Positions 38,640-49,833 are shown, counted from the first letter of the stretch. The stretch: DNA of 64,000 nucleotides from Rapana venosa (GCA_028751875.1 CM054156.1:54625361-54689360); one strand, 5' to 3'. Made by a program: numbers and translations. Notes: generated from the letters alone by a model not told the origin.

Positions 38640-41170
38640 TGTTGTATGCTAACACAGAGAACAGACTACACTGGATGAAAAGCTAGAGGTAAGGGTAAAT
38701 GTGGATCAGAAATGTGAATCGGATTGAAAGACCAGGCTAGATATAAAGTATTGGGAGCACTATGCTAAACTTGATAAGTAAGTAATGGAAAGACTACTCT
38801 GGGCTTAGTGGGATAAATAACTGATAAACCAGAGTAAATGTGATAAGCAATGGAAAAGCAGGCTTAATGATTGATAGAAAAACCAGACTAAATGTGGTAG
38901 GTAACAGAAAAAGCCAGGATAAATGTGATAAATGATAGCAAAACCAGGCTTAATGTGATAAGCAATGGAAAAGCAGTTGATAATTGATAGAAAAACCAGA
39001 CTAATTAATGTGTAGGTAACAGAAAAGCCATGATAAATGTAATAAGTAATGGGAAAGTTCCAGTTAAAATGTGTATGAGTACTGGAAAAAAACAACCCCA
39101 GGCTATATCTGTTCAGTAATGGAAACACCAGTGTGAATGTCAAGTGTGAATGTCAGTGTGAATGTCAAAGTATAGGAAATGGCACAATATATTTGATAAT
39201 GGAAAAACCAGGCTCGTTTGACAAGTATTAATGGACCAGGCCAATGTGACATGCAGTATGAAGACCTGGCTAAATTGGTAGATAATGTGGTGGGGGGGGG
39301 GGGGGAGAAGACAACATACATATGTTAAGTATCATGTAAGATTTGGAAAAACCTGGCTAAATGTGAGAAGTAATGGAAGCACCAGGATAATTTGATAAAT
39401 AATGGGAAAAATCACCTGGTTAATTGTGATAAGTAATGGAATGATCAGGTTCAATGAGACAGGTAATGTAAAAACCTGGCTAAATGTGATACTTGATGGG
39501 GAAACAAGGCTAAATATGATAAATATTTGCAGGGCGAGGCTAGACATTATTGGTAATGGAATGACTGGGCTAAATGTCATAAATAATGGGATCAGGCTGA
39601 ATTCATGCAAATAGGAAATTCTGGATAAAAGTGATGCCATTGGAAACACCAAGTTCAATGTGATATTATTAGTAATGGAAACACCAGGCAAGATATAAAA
39701 ACTAGAATAAATTTGATGGATAATGGGGGAAAACCCAGGCTAAATATGCTAAGTAATGGACAGACCGGGATAAAATGTGATAAGTAATGGAGAGGCCATG
39801 CAACATGTGATAATTCATGGAAAGACTCTGCAACATGTGATAATTAATGGAAAGACCATGCAACAATTGATAAGTATTGGAAAGACCATGCACAATGTGA
39901 TAAGTAATAGAAAGACCATGCAACAATTGATAAGTATTGGAAAGACCACGCACAATGTGATAAGTAATGGAAAGACCATGCAACAATTGATAAGTATTGG
40001 AAAGACCATGCACAATGTGATAAGTAATGGAAAGACCATGCAACAATTGATCAGTAATGGAAGACCATGCAAAATGTAATAAGTAATGGAAAGACCATGC
40101 AACAATTGATAAGTATTGGAAAGACCATGCACAATGTGATAACTAATGGAAAGACCATGCAACAATTGATCAGTAATGGAAAGACCATGCAAAATGTAAT
40201 AAGTAATGGAAAGACAATGCAGCATTCGATAAATATTGGAAAGACCATGCAACCTGTAATAAATATTGGAAAGACCATGCAACATGTGATAAGTAATGGA
40301 AAGGCCATGCAACATGTGATAAGTATTGGAAAGACCATGCAACATACGATAAGTATTGGAAAGACCATGCAAAATATGATAAGTATTGGAAAGATCATGC
40401 AACATGTGATAATTAATGGAAAGACCATGCAACATGTGATAAGTAATGGAAAGACCGTGCAACATATGATAAATATTGGAAAGACCATGCAACATGTGAT
40501 AAATATTGGAAAGATCATGCAACATGTGATAAATATTGGAAAGGCCATGCAACATGTGATAAGTAGTGAAAAGAAACATGCAACCTGTGATCAGTAATGG
40601 AAAGATCATGCAAAATGTGATAAGTAATGGAAAGACCATGCAAAATGGGATAAGTAATGGAAAAAACGTGCACAATGTGGATAAGTAAAAGACCATGCAA
40701 AATGTGATCAGTAATAAAAAAAAAAATACCATGTAATATGTGATCACTAATGGATAAACCATGCAACATATGATAAGTAATGGAAAGATCATGCAACATG
40801 TGATCGGTAATGAAAAGACAATGAAAAAATGTGACAAGTAATGGAAAAAACGTGCAAAATGGAATAAGTAGTGGAATGATCTTACAAAACTTAATAAGTA
40901 ATGGAAAGGCCAAGCTAACCTGAATGACGGAAAGACCAGGCAAAAGATGACAAGAAATATAAAGACTAGGCTACGCGTGGTGCTAATAGAAAGACCGTGC
41001 TATGCATGTGGCGCTTCTGGAAAGACAAGGCTGAATATACCTGCTAATGGAAAAATCAGGCTAAATACAACACTTATGGAAAAACTAAAAGTGTGTTGCC
41101 AATATAAAAAAAACAGACTAAAGATGATGCCAGTAAATAAAAAGAACAATTTAACCAAAGCCTGTCATCT
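38640..41170 (+). repeat. 30-bp minisatellite array, about 2.5 kb
   Basis: Core unit GATAAGTAATGGAAAGACCA plus TGCAACATGT. It is regular from 39770 to about 40680 and degenerate on both sides (variants such as AAACCAGGCTAAATGTG). Because 30 is a multiple of three, frames stay open on both strands, up to 340 codons on the minus strand. These are periodicity artefacts. Confidence 0.95.
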
Positions 41171-41439
41171 TAAGAAACCAAAACAAAAATGTCCAGGGCT
41201 GCTGAATGAGAAACACTAGGTCTGTTATGTTATGGTTGAAAAAAAAATCTAGCAAAAAATGGATTCTGACTAAAAAGGAAAACACTTTCAGCCCAAGTAT
41301 CACTTTGCCTTCCCTGTCTGTCAGAAGGAGTGAAGCCAGAAAAGCCACTCGACCATCCTAGTGTGTGTACCAATGCTGCCAGATTTGTTTGTTTTGAGCA
41401 ACATTCCTTGTGTTATGTGACTTCTCCTTTAATTCCTTA

Positions 41440-41790
41440 AGGAGCTACTGTGTCTGACACAAGTTTAATCTGGCAGAACCAATCCCTTCTCCAAGGCATA
41501 GAGTGGATGCATGCTGGGTATGGTTGTGCTGTCAGTACACCGCTGATCCTAGCTGACCTGCTTTTCTTTGAACGGTTGATGGGTTTTAAACTGTGCACAT
41601 TAATGATGTGCATGTGTTTGCCCATGGAAGGGGATTATTGTCTGATGTCAAGAATGAAGTCGTTTCCAATGTTAACTCCCGGGAAAGCAATCCCCTTGAG
41701 CAGACATCTTTGTAGAGACTTGAACCAGTACCCTCATGTGCTGCCTGCAGTGCTTCACCACGATTGAACCACTCAGCTATCCTGCCCCCT
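41440..41790 (-). mobile_element. tRNA-derived SINE-like element
   Basis: The reverse strand begins with an A-box-like GGATAGCTGAGTGG (41780s) and, about 50 bp on, a B-box-like GGTTCAAGTCTC, the internal Pol III promoter layout of tRNA-derived SINEs. The body includes CCCGGGAGTTAACAT, related to the end of repeat family R1. No tRNA gene can be drawn from it. Confidence 0.55.
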
Positions 41791-42017
41791 TTGTGACACA
41801 GCTGTAAGCCAGTGATAGGATTTTGACTTTGAATGGCCAGGTCCCTGTGGTCTCTTGGCGTGTTAGCTGCCTGCTCCTCGTGAGTTCATCAGGTCAGAAT
41901 CTGTGGGTGTACTGGGCACTGTTAGTGTTCACATCCTCATGTTGGTATGTAACACAGTCTGGTACCCTGACCAAGCTGCTGTTGTCACCATTAGGGGAGG
42001 ATTGTAAAGGAAGTGTG

Positions 42018-42590
42018 TGAGGTGTCCTACCTATGTTGATCACAAGGAGGATTGTAGGGGGTATCCTACCTGCATTAGATCAGGGGGAACTGTAGGGGGT
42101 ATTTTACCTATGTTGGATCAGAGGGAGGATTGCCTATGTTGGATCAGGGGGACGATTGCCTATGTTGAATCAGAGGGAGGATTGCCTATGTTGGCTCAGA
42201 GGGAGAATTATCTATGTTGGATTAGAGGGAGGATTGCCTATGTTGGATCAGAGGGAGGATTATCTATGTTGGATTAGAGAGAGGATTGCCTATGTTGGCT
42301 CAGAGGGAGGATTGCCTATGCTGGATCAGAGGGAGAATTATCTATGTTGGATTAGAGGGAGGATTGCCTATGTTGGATCAGAGGGAGGATTACCTATGTT
42401 GGCTCAGAGGGAGAATTATCTATGTTGGATTAGAGGGAGGATTGCCTATGTTGGATCAGAGGGAGGATTACCTATGTTGGATCAGAGGGAGGATTACCTT
42501 TGTCCTTCAACTAGGGGAAGTGTAGGTGGTTTCCTACCTATGTTGGACCAAAGGGAGGACTGTAGGTGGTACCCTACCTGTACTGGATCA
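42018..42590 (+). repeat. 26-bp minisatellite with longer edge units
   Basis: The core unit contains ATGTTGGATCAGAGGGAGGA and TTGCCT. Edge units of about 42 bp carry an extra GTAGGGGGTATCCTAC. About 16 core copies. Confidence 0.95.
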
Positions 42591-43019
42591 GAACAAGATC
42601 ACTGATTAATGTCCAAGTCACCCAGTGGCCGTGCAGTGTCTTATGGTTGTTGGCATCCTACTGGATTCCCAGTAATTGCTGTTCTTTTGCAGTGATAGAA
42701 CAAGCTGAGGGTAGCTTTTACATATCTTTACTTGAATGTCTTTTCACATCAAGTGATATTAGACCAGATACATGGTCTTAACTTGAAGAGGCTGTGGTGA
42801 GGTTGTAAGAGTGGTACCACTGATATGAGATGATGCAGCCCAGGAGGGAAATTAGCACACATTAAAAAAAATCCCACAGCAGCAAGAAAGTTGCCCGTTA
42901 TAACATTCTGAAGAACAAAGCCCCTCTCATAGGGAAAAACACTAGACATTAAAAAGAATATATATATATTATATCTTGAGAAACCGAGAGATAGAAGGTG
43001 GTGCTTCACTTGTAGGGAT

Positions 43020-43300
43020 GCAGTGTCTCTGAAAGGTAAAAGGTGTCTCATAACCTTTGAGGTCGTAGGAATGTGAGGTATCAGAGACCTCAACTTCTCT
43101 AGGGGCCAGCATATTGAGGGCAGCACCCATCTCTCTCTTGCTGCTTTACATTCCTTGACCCTAAAGAGGCAGGTACCCATTTAAGCTGGGTGAACTGGGG
43201 GACTGTACTGAAGCCAATGCGCGCAAATGGTCACCTATCCAAGTGATAATCATGCTCGATGCTGCTTAACCTTAGCTAGGGAAAGGAGCAGACTAAATTT
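43020..43300 (-). mobile_element. Composite SINE-like repeat R2, copy 1
   Basis: Shares blocks GGGGCCAGCATATTGAGGG, CTTGCTGCTTTAC and GGTGAACTGGGGGACTGT with 46475-46735, and is inverted relative to 45418-45700. Non-coding. Confidence 0.8.
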
Positions 43301-43554
43301 CACACAGGAAAATTTGCTTTGGCTGCGAGTTGTATATGGTACAATTAATTAATAAAACACCACACAGCCTCCAATATTTTCACCATAGCTCAAATGCCAT
43401 CCGCTTGTGTCAGCCAAGGAGGCAGCACTTCTCCTGACATGACAGGATAAACAGTGTATTCCCCTGCATTTCACATGTCTTCACATGCAGGTGACGACAG
43501 CTAGATAGTTCTTTAGTAATTATGGGGTTCCCCCCTCACTGACTAACAGTGACT

Positions 43555-44035
43555 TGACTCCTTCAGGGTTTTCCCCCCTGTTTCTTGGCTACAGATGGGG
43601 GGTTCTCCAGTGGTGAGATTTTTGCCTATGTGACCAGGTTTTCCCCACCATTGAGGTAGCCACATTCCGACATTGGAGATGACTCCTTCGTGTACTCCCC
43701 AAGAAGCGGCTGGGGCACCATAATTGTAGCTTTTATTAAGAAAGTGTCTTCTGCAAATTGAACCAGGTGAAGCCTGTTGCTCTCCAGGTTTAGGGTACAT
43801 GCTGGGTATGCCTGTATCTTCCATACCTATGTGGGGGGTGTTCTTCTTAAGCTGCTTCTACTCTCCTATGAATGAGTTAACACGTGTGCAGGATGTCGTT
43901 ATGTGTGGGGGGTTCACACTCGAAACCTTGGTTCATCGTCTTGTCCGAAGGACCTGTAAGGCATTGGTGGAGACTGATCCTGAGTAAAACTCAGGAGGAA
44001 AAAATCCTCTCAAAGGGAGGAATGACTCAATCCTT
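43555..44035 (+). repeat. Dispersed repeat family R1, long copy
   Basis: Contains CCAGTGGTGAGATTTTTGCC, CCACATTCCGAC, ACACGTGTGCAGGATGT and TCCGAAGGACC in the order seen at 46118-46465, with an extra 100-200 bp in the middle. Confidence 0.7.
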
Positions 44036-44164
44036 TTCCTCAGCTTACCACTTGACCCTAAGTATGATACTTATTGCTCTAGCCTCCTCCCAACTATTAT
44101 TTTAAACCAATTTTTCCCTACCAATCAGATTTGCAAAATAATCACGGAAAGGTAAAAAAAAGTA

Positions 44165-44300
44165 AAGCCAAAGGTGTCCCATAACCTATGTGGTCATATA
44201 GGAGCAAGGCATCAGAGACCTCAGCTTCTCCAGGGGCCAGTGTATTGAGGGCAGTACCCATCTCCTCTCCCTTGCTGCTTTACCTTGCCTGACCCTGACA
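44165..44300 (-). mobile_element. Composite SINE-like repeat R2, partial copy
   Basis: Carries only the tail half (CAGCTTCTCCAGGGGCCAGT to TTGCTGCTTTACC), directly after an R1 copy. Confidence 0.75.
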
Positions 44301-44649
44301 AATTGAACAGTCAAGTGAGCAGCCACAGCAGCTGTATTACTTCACAATGTTTCAGTCTCAGAAAGATGGGAAGGTATTATACAAGATGGGCATGTTAGGG
44401 GATCAAAATGGTCAAGAATTTAACCAAGGTTACAAAGGGATGTGAAGCCATTGTGGATGGGCTTGCCAGCAGACATCTGAGACTTGGCAACAGAAGGTAA
44501 GCATAAGCTACCAGGTGCTATGTATGCACATGAACTCTGACATCTGTGTATTGGTGTCACTTCACACACGCAGAAGTAAACAGCCACTCTCTCCTCAGTC
44601 TCTATCTCAGCACTTGCTTTTTCTGTCCTGATTTATCCCATTTACATAA

Positions 44650-44830
44650 CACACACACACTTCAAACTGCACTCTCTCTCCACACCCTCCCTCTCCCCAC
44701 TCTCTCTCTCTACACACACACACACACACACACTCACCACACCACACCACCCCCACCCCCCACACACACACACACACACCACCACCACCACCAACATACC
44801 ACACCCCCACCCACTACAGCACACCACCAC
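44650..44830. repeat. CA/CT/CCA-rich simple sequence
   Basis: CA, CT and CCACCA units in a strictly pyrimidine/A composition, with no open structure of interest. Confidence 0.9.
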
Positions 44831-45081
44831 CAGCAACAAAAAAACCAATACTCAGAATCCAACATGTACCAATAAGACACAATAATAATGTATGAATTTA
44901 ATAGAGCTGAATCTTGTAAAGCACAAATCAAGCGCTAATAACTATACATAACTATTTTTAAAAAATACAGTAACTTTTGACCACCTCCTCCCTCCCTCAC
45001 CCTCCTCTCTCCCCTCTCTCCCTCTCTCTCTCTCTCCTCTCTCTCTCCCTCTCTCCCTCTCTCCTGCCCTGACCGCCACAG

Positions 45082-45314
45082 CCACCGGCACGACCATGCT
45101 GGCCATGACAGCCGGGCAGTCCTTCCCGTCGGTGGGGTCGCCCATCAACAGCCGGCCCTTCTCCTCGGCCACCAGCACCAGCCCCCACCTGGAGCTGGCC
45201 TACCCCCACCAGCAGGACACCCTGAGCTACCTGCAGGCCACCAGCCCCCAGCCCACCACCTTCACCCCCGCCGGTCTACCCATGGGCGGCGGCATCGGAC
45301 CTGCCGGACTGGCT
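45082..45314 (+). CDS. msi: Musashi homolog, conserved C-terminal exon
   Basis: A 233-nt exon after a pyrimidine tract and GCCACAG, ending CTGGCT|GTGAGT (phase 1 to phase 0). It is strongly GC-biased at third positions. The translation includes TMLAMTAGQSFPSVGSP, TSPHLELAYPHQQDTLSYLQ, then ATSPQPTTFTPAGLPMGGG and IGPAGLA. The order SPxxxLY...QDxxSYxxAxSPQPxxxF...GxAGP is the signature of the Musashi C-terminus (vertebrate form SYISAASPQP). This is the best evidence that the gene is Musashi rather than DAZAP1 or another hnRNP with two RRMs. The conserved block is thought to contribute to protein interactions and regulation. Confidence 0.93.
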
Positions 45315-45417
45315 GTGAGTAGTGGAGGGACATGGTGGGGGGTTATGTGGGGGGTCGGGGAGGGGATAGAGGGAAGGAGAGGGGGATTGGTTTGTTTGTT
45401 GTGTGGTTTGTGTGTGT

Positions 45418-45700
45418 GTGTGTCAGTGGTCGGAGCACTCGCTTTCCCCCCCAGCCAAGTTAAGCAGCGTCAAGCGTGGTTACCAGTTGGATGGGTGACC
45501 GTTTGCGCGCCTTGGCTTCAGTACAGTTCCCCCAGCTGTAAATGGGTACCTGCCCTCTTTAGGGTCAGGGAAGGTAAAGCAGCGAGGGAGAGGAGATGGG
45601 CGCCGCCCTCAATATGCTACCCCTAGAGAAGTGAGGTCTCTGACGCCTCTCTCCCTACGACCTTATAAGTTATGGGACTCCTTTACCTTTACCTTTTTTT
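45418..45700 (+). mobile_element. Composite SINE-like repeat R2, plus orientation
   Basis: Begins TGTCAGTGGTCGGAGCACTC, an A-box-like tRNA head, then AGCCAAGTTAAGCAGCGTC and TTGGATGGGTGACCG, which resemble the 3' half and C box of 5S rRNA. The tail repeats the blocks of the other R2 copies in reverse complement. It starts about 100 bp inside the intron. Confidence 0.8.
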
Positions 45701-46117
45701 ATGTGTGTTTACCAGCCTCATCTTTTGTGATGTTCCTGTCCCTGCTGTTCTCACGCCGCTCGTTTCGTTCTCCCCTCGCTACAGCCATACCCGGATTCGA
45801 TGTTGTGTCGCATCTTCAGGGCTGGAAGTCTCACAGGGAGCTAACCCGTCAAATATCAGGCTGATGTTGGGGCTGGTCACCAGCCAGAGGAAGGGCTCCT
45901 CCTGCTGGGTCACTTTGGCGGTGTTCAGTGGTGCCTGTTCTGAGCTAACATTTGCAGGGCACCACCTACTGAGCCCTTACTTAAGACAGTGTTAGCTCAG
46001 TTGTGGAGCTGGACTGAGCGAGTCGCCCACCTGGATCAGTGACCACCACAACTTCCTTCCAGCAATTGTGTTGGGCAGGGGAGGGGGGATGTTTGCATGT
46101 GTATTGGGGGAGGGGGG

Positions 46118-46465
46118 GGATGTTTGTGTCTTGGCTAGAGTTCTAAGGTTCGCCAGTGGTGAGATCTTTTGCCCCACCATTAATTAAGGTATCCGCATTC
46201 CGACTTAGGGGATGATATCCAAACACAACTCCAATGTGTATGTGTTTTCTGAAAAATTGTGCGATCTGTTTGTACTGGCATGCAATGTCCTACTCTTCTG
46301 AAAAGCAGAATGAGTTTTTATGTGTGGGTGAGGTGTTGTGCGTGGGTTTGCACAGTATCTCAGTTTATAGTCTCATCTGAAGGACTTTTTGGGGGGTGGA
46401 GTCGGTACTGATGTAAACTCCAGGGGGGAAAATCACTTTGAACGGGTGACTCGGTTCCCATAACC
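46118..46465 (+). repeat. Dispersed repeat family R1
   Basis: Runs from GGCTAGAGTTCTAAGGTTCG through GCCAGTGGTGAGATC, CCGCATTCCGACTTAGGG, TCCTACTCTTCTGAAAAGC and CATCTGAAGGACTT to AACTCCAGGGGGGAAAA. It gives the fullest order of blocks, about 350 bp. Confidence 0.85.
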
Positions 46466-46474
46466 AAGACAGTC

Positions 46475-46735
46475 ATTGAGGGGTAAGGTGTTTGAGACCT
46501 CAGCTTCTCCAGGGGTCAGCATATTGAGGGCAGTGCCCTATCCTCTCCCTTGCTGCTTTACCTTCCCTGACCCTAAAGACGGCAAGTACCCATTTACCGC
46601 TGGGTGAACTGGGGGACTGTGCTGAAGTCAAGGCACACAAATAGTCACCCATCCACTAGGCAACCACACTCAATGCTGGTTAACCTTAGCTTGGGGAAAG
46701 CGAATGTTCTGACCACTGAGCTATCCTTTCCCTTG
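46475..46735 (-). mobile_element. Composite SINE-like repeat R2, minus orientation
   Basis: On the reverse strand: GATAGCTCAGTGGTCAGAAC (A-box-like), then AAGCTAAGGTTAACC and AGTGGATGGGTGACTA (5S-like), then the common tail. It directly abuts an R1 copy, as at 44165. Confidence 0.85.
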
Positions 46736-47379
46736 CATGTAGTTAGTTGCAAATATTAATCATTCTGCCTTTATAATGATATATAGGTTCAAAAACTCTT
46801 CCTGAAATTAATACCCCAGTGTTTTGATCTCACTTTCCAGCTTGAAGCGACCTGATATACCCTATTTATTACACTATGCTTGGATGGGCTGGTTTGTGTT
46901 AACCTATTTTGTATTCGTATTGAAAAACTCTTGCCTCTGTTCAGAATTTAAAATTGTTTCAAGCATATATTCAAGAAAGTATGCGTGCCTTATTGGGCAC
47001 ACGTGGTACCAAAGAGATAGTGCTGTATCCAAGAGCAGAGCAGGACACTGAGTGTGTTCAGAACAAAGGCAGAGGTTTTTGCTTAAGTTTAACAGAAGTA
47101 CCTACCCCGAAGCCTGATTCAAAAGGCAGAGGGCTGTGACAGAATTGAAAATACATGGAAGCAACGTCTGGCTGTAGAAGTGGCTGGAATTCTTTTTGTA
47201 AAATGACAATCAGGTGTTTGTTTTCTTGTTGGTTTTTGTTTTGTTTTGTTTTGTTGGTCTTTGTTTGGTTGGGTTTTTGTTTCCGTTTTTTTTTGGGTTT
47301 TTTGTTTTGTTTTGGTTTTTTTTTTGGGGGGGGGGGGGGGGATATTCATTACAAGGATGAGTTATTTTTGCTCTTGGGG

Positions 47380-47705
47380 TAGAGCTCGGAAGTTTGCCAG
47401 TGGTGAGAGTTGGTGTGTGCAACTGTTTTTACCCACCATGAAGGTAACTGCATTCAGCCTTCAGGGATGGTGTTGAAACACGCCTGTGTGGATGTGGTTA
47501 GTTTTTCTTTTATAAAGTTTGCTGCCCATTCCTACGACATAAAATGACCTGTTGTGCTGAAAGGCAGAACAGGTTTTTAAGGTGTGTGTAAGGTGTTCTG
47601 CATGAATTTGCAGACAAGGTTTTGGTTTATAGTCTGATCTGAAGGACTTCTGGGGGAGTAGAGTTTGTATTAATGTTAACTCCAGGGTAACATTCCCTAA
47701 AACAC
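47380..47705 (+). repeat. Dispersed repeat family R1
   Basis: Blocks TTTGCCAGTGGTGAGAG, CTGCATTCAGCCTTCAGGG, GAAAGGCAGAACAGG, ATCTGAAGGACTTCTGGGG and TTAACTCCAGGGTAA follow the order at 46118-46465. Confidence 0.85.
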
Positions 47706-47908
47706 AAGGGTCAATAAAGATGGGCATCATTTTCTTTGTCATTAAGTTGAACACAAAAGTCTTCCAAAATGCCTGGTTGTATGTATACAGCTAAATGCTT
47801 TCCATACATGTTGGTAAACATGAGCATACATACATGCTAATTATTTACAATTCTGTTGTGGTCAATGTGTTCATGATTTTTATGATGGCCTTTTCTGTCT
47901 GTTTTCAG

Positions 47909-47950
47909 GGCCCACAGCTGATTCAAGCATCCTTCCAAAATGGCTTCTGA
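47909..47950 (+). CDS. msi: Musashi homolog, last coding exon with stop
   Basis: After CTGTTTTCAG the frame reads GPQLIQASFQNGF and stops at TGA (47948-47950). It corresponds to the conserved Musashi end GPLIATAFTNGYH: GP, LI, A-F and NG are kept, but the final Tyr-His is replaced by a single Phe. Phase 0 matches the upstream donor. The exon probably continues 25 nt into the 3' UTR, to CTCCAG|GTACTG at 47975/47976. A stop this close to the last junction would not normally trigger nonsense-mediated decay. Confidence 0.9.
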   Translation, partial: GPQLIQASFQNGF

Positions 47951-47975
47951 ACTGGTTCTAGCTTAGGATCTCCAG
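47951..47975 (+). other. msi: Start of 3' UTR, up to a candidate donor
   Basis: Twenty-five bases follow the stop, ending CCAG|GTACTG. This is a plausible 5' splice site that pairs with the strong acceptor at 60142. If it is not used, the 3' UTR runs on into the sequence up to the minisatellite at 48.9 kb. Confidence 0.45.
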
Positions 47976-48899
47976 GTACTGAGAGAATGTGTGTGTATGT
48001 ATGTCTTGTAAGAAATGCACATTTCAGTGCAAACAGAAGGTAGTTTTGCAGAGGTTGACCATGTGTCCAGGTGTGTCCAGTGTTAATGTGATGAATTGTG
48101 CTGTTTTGGTTGCTTTCCTGGACCACTCCCACATGGCAAAACGCAGTAACTCCAGCTTCTTAAGTTTGGAGAAAATCCCTAGTTGCTGCCTAAGTGATTC
48201 CAAAACAATTTGCAAAGTATAAAGTGTCATCAACTGGACTAAACAGGAGTTCAGGAAAACATTTTGTTTCCTCTGGATTATGCCATCAAACGGTAAAGGA
48301 CAATTTTCTGAAAGCTTTGAAAAAGAAAAACAGTTAATGCGTTTTACCATGTGGTGTTAGTGACACTATCATTGTAGTTGTAGATTTTCTATGGATAAGT
48401 TGCTTGCCAATGTTGTTGAATGTGTAGCTAGATGCACAAGCATTCTGCTGTTTTAATTATGAGAGTAGTTTTGCTGTTAATCAATGTTTCCATTTTTATA
48501 CTACTGTTGTACCAGCATTTTGTGGATGCTGTCTTTTTTATATAGCTAAGCTTGTTACCTTTGATTTTGGTGGCTTTAGCTTTGTTTTTGTTGTGTTATC
48601 TTGTATTTTGGGTATGCCTCTATGGGGTTGTTGGGGGGAAAAGAATGGGGTTGGGGAGGATTGGAAGGGGTAAGGGGGAATGATAGTGTGCTTCTCTTTT
48701 TACTTCTAAGTCTGTTTGAGTGTCAGAGAGGGGTGCTTTTATGATTAGGATGGTACTGCTGTATATTCATCTTCTTGGGCATTAATTATCTTGTCAGTTA
48801 TGATTTATGTATTATGAACAACCATGGCTCTAACTAGAAATGACTCATCTGGTAGGCTTGGCCTCCTCAGTCAGATGGCCTCCTAGCGGCCTTATCAAG

Positions 48900-49522
48900 C
48901 TCTTTGAAAGGATAGGCAAAGACAGTTACTTACACTTTTGCTCTCCTTGTTAAAATTAGGACAGGCACAGACAGTTACAGTTTTGCTAGTATTGTACAGA
49001 CACAGACAGTTACAGTTTTGCTTCTCTTGTTAAAGTTAGGACAGGCTCTGACAGTTACAGTTTTGCTTCTCTTGTTAAAGTTAGGAGAGGGCAGGCACTG
49101 ACAGTTACAGTTTTGCTTGTCTTGTTAAAGTTAGGAGAGGGCAGGCACTGACAGTTACAGTTTTGCTTGTCTTGTTAAAGTTAGGAGAGGGCAGGCACTG
49201 ACAGTTACAGTTTTGCTTGTCTTGTTAAAGTTAGGAGAGGGCAGGCACTGACAGTTACAGTTTTGCTTGTCTTGTTAAAGTTAGGAGAGGGCAGGCACTG
49301 ACAGTTACAGTTTTGCTTGTCTTGTTAAAGTTAGGAGAGGGCAGGCACTGACAGTTACAGTTTTGCTTCTACAGTTTTGCTTGTCTTGTTGAAGTTAGGA
49401 CAGACAGTTACAATGTTGCTTGTCGTGTTTAAGTTAGGACAAGACATACACAGATAGTTGCAGTTTTGCTTGTCTTGTTAAAGTTAGGACAAGCACAGAC
49501 AGTTACAGTTTTGCATGTCTTG
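48900..49522 (+). repeat. 50-bp minisatellite, first part
   Basis: Units GACAGTTACAGTTTTGCTTG, TCTTGTTAAAGTTAGG and AGAGGGCAGGCACT. The middle copies are identical and the outer ones diverged. It continues after the MITE at 49830. Confidence 0.95.
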
Positions 49523-49833
49523 TTAACCTGTTGGTGCCTTACTTGAGATATAACTTGTAAGCCGTGACATGTACTCTTCACTGCCAGGTCCATTGTGTAT
49601 ACTCGACATGGGGGAAGTCTAGGATTGTCCTCATTTCATATTTTGACTGTGGATATTTTTGGGAAAGGTGAAGGTCTCTAGATTCTGTTGATAACCAGTA
49701 ATCTCACATTACTCCAAGAAATCCCCTCTTTTAAGCAGTTTAATTTTTGAAAATATGTCCCCATTTTGGGGTAAAAACCTCTGGCAAATAGGATTTAACT
49801 TCAAGCTTAAGTCCCTGGCAGTGAAAAGGTTAA
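49523..49833 (+). mobile_element. piggyBac-like MITE with TTAA target duplication
   Basis: A 303-bp insert (49527-49829) between two TTAA copies, interrupting a minisatellite unit that has a single TTAA (CTTGTTAAAGTTAGG). The left end is CCTGTTGGTGCC and the right end, reverse-complemented, CCTTTTCACTGCCAGG; a related CTTCACTGCCAGG lies inside at about 49578. TTAA targets and CC-starting termini are hallmarks of piggyBac-type elements. No transposase, so non-autonomous. Confidence 0.75.

Larger units (their letters stand above)
45315..47908 (+). other. msi: Last coding intron
   Basis: Filled largely by dispersed repeats: R2 (45418-45700), R1 (46118-46465), R2 inverted (46475-46735) and R1 (47380-47705). 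Between 46740 and 47370 the sequence is unique and T-rich, with a poly-G at 47327-47341. No exon seen. Confidence 0.8.

Noticed and set aside
39815..40837. 340-codon open frame on the minus strand
   Set aside because: It lies wholly in a 30-bp tandem array, whose period is a multiple of three, so frames stay open by construction. There is no domain, splice structure or non-repetitive part.
42017..42605. Open frames reading LPMLDQRED-like repeats
   Set aside because: A product of the 26-bp array. Three units make 78 bp, and all frames of the unit lack stops. No homology.
45480..45520. 5S rRNA gene
   Set aside because: Only the 3'-half-like motif is present, embedded in a dispersed repeat with a tRNA-like head. 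The 5' half and terminator are missing.
45631..45995. Overlapping frames in the last coding intron
   Set aside because: They overlap an R2 repeat copy and have no similarity to a known protein.
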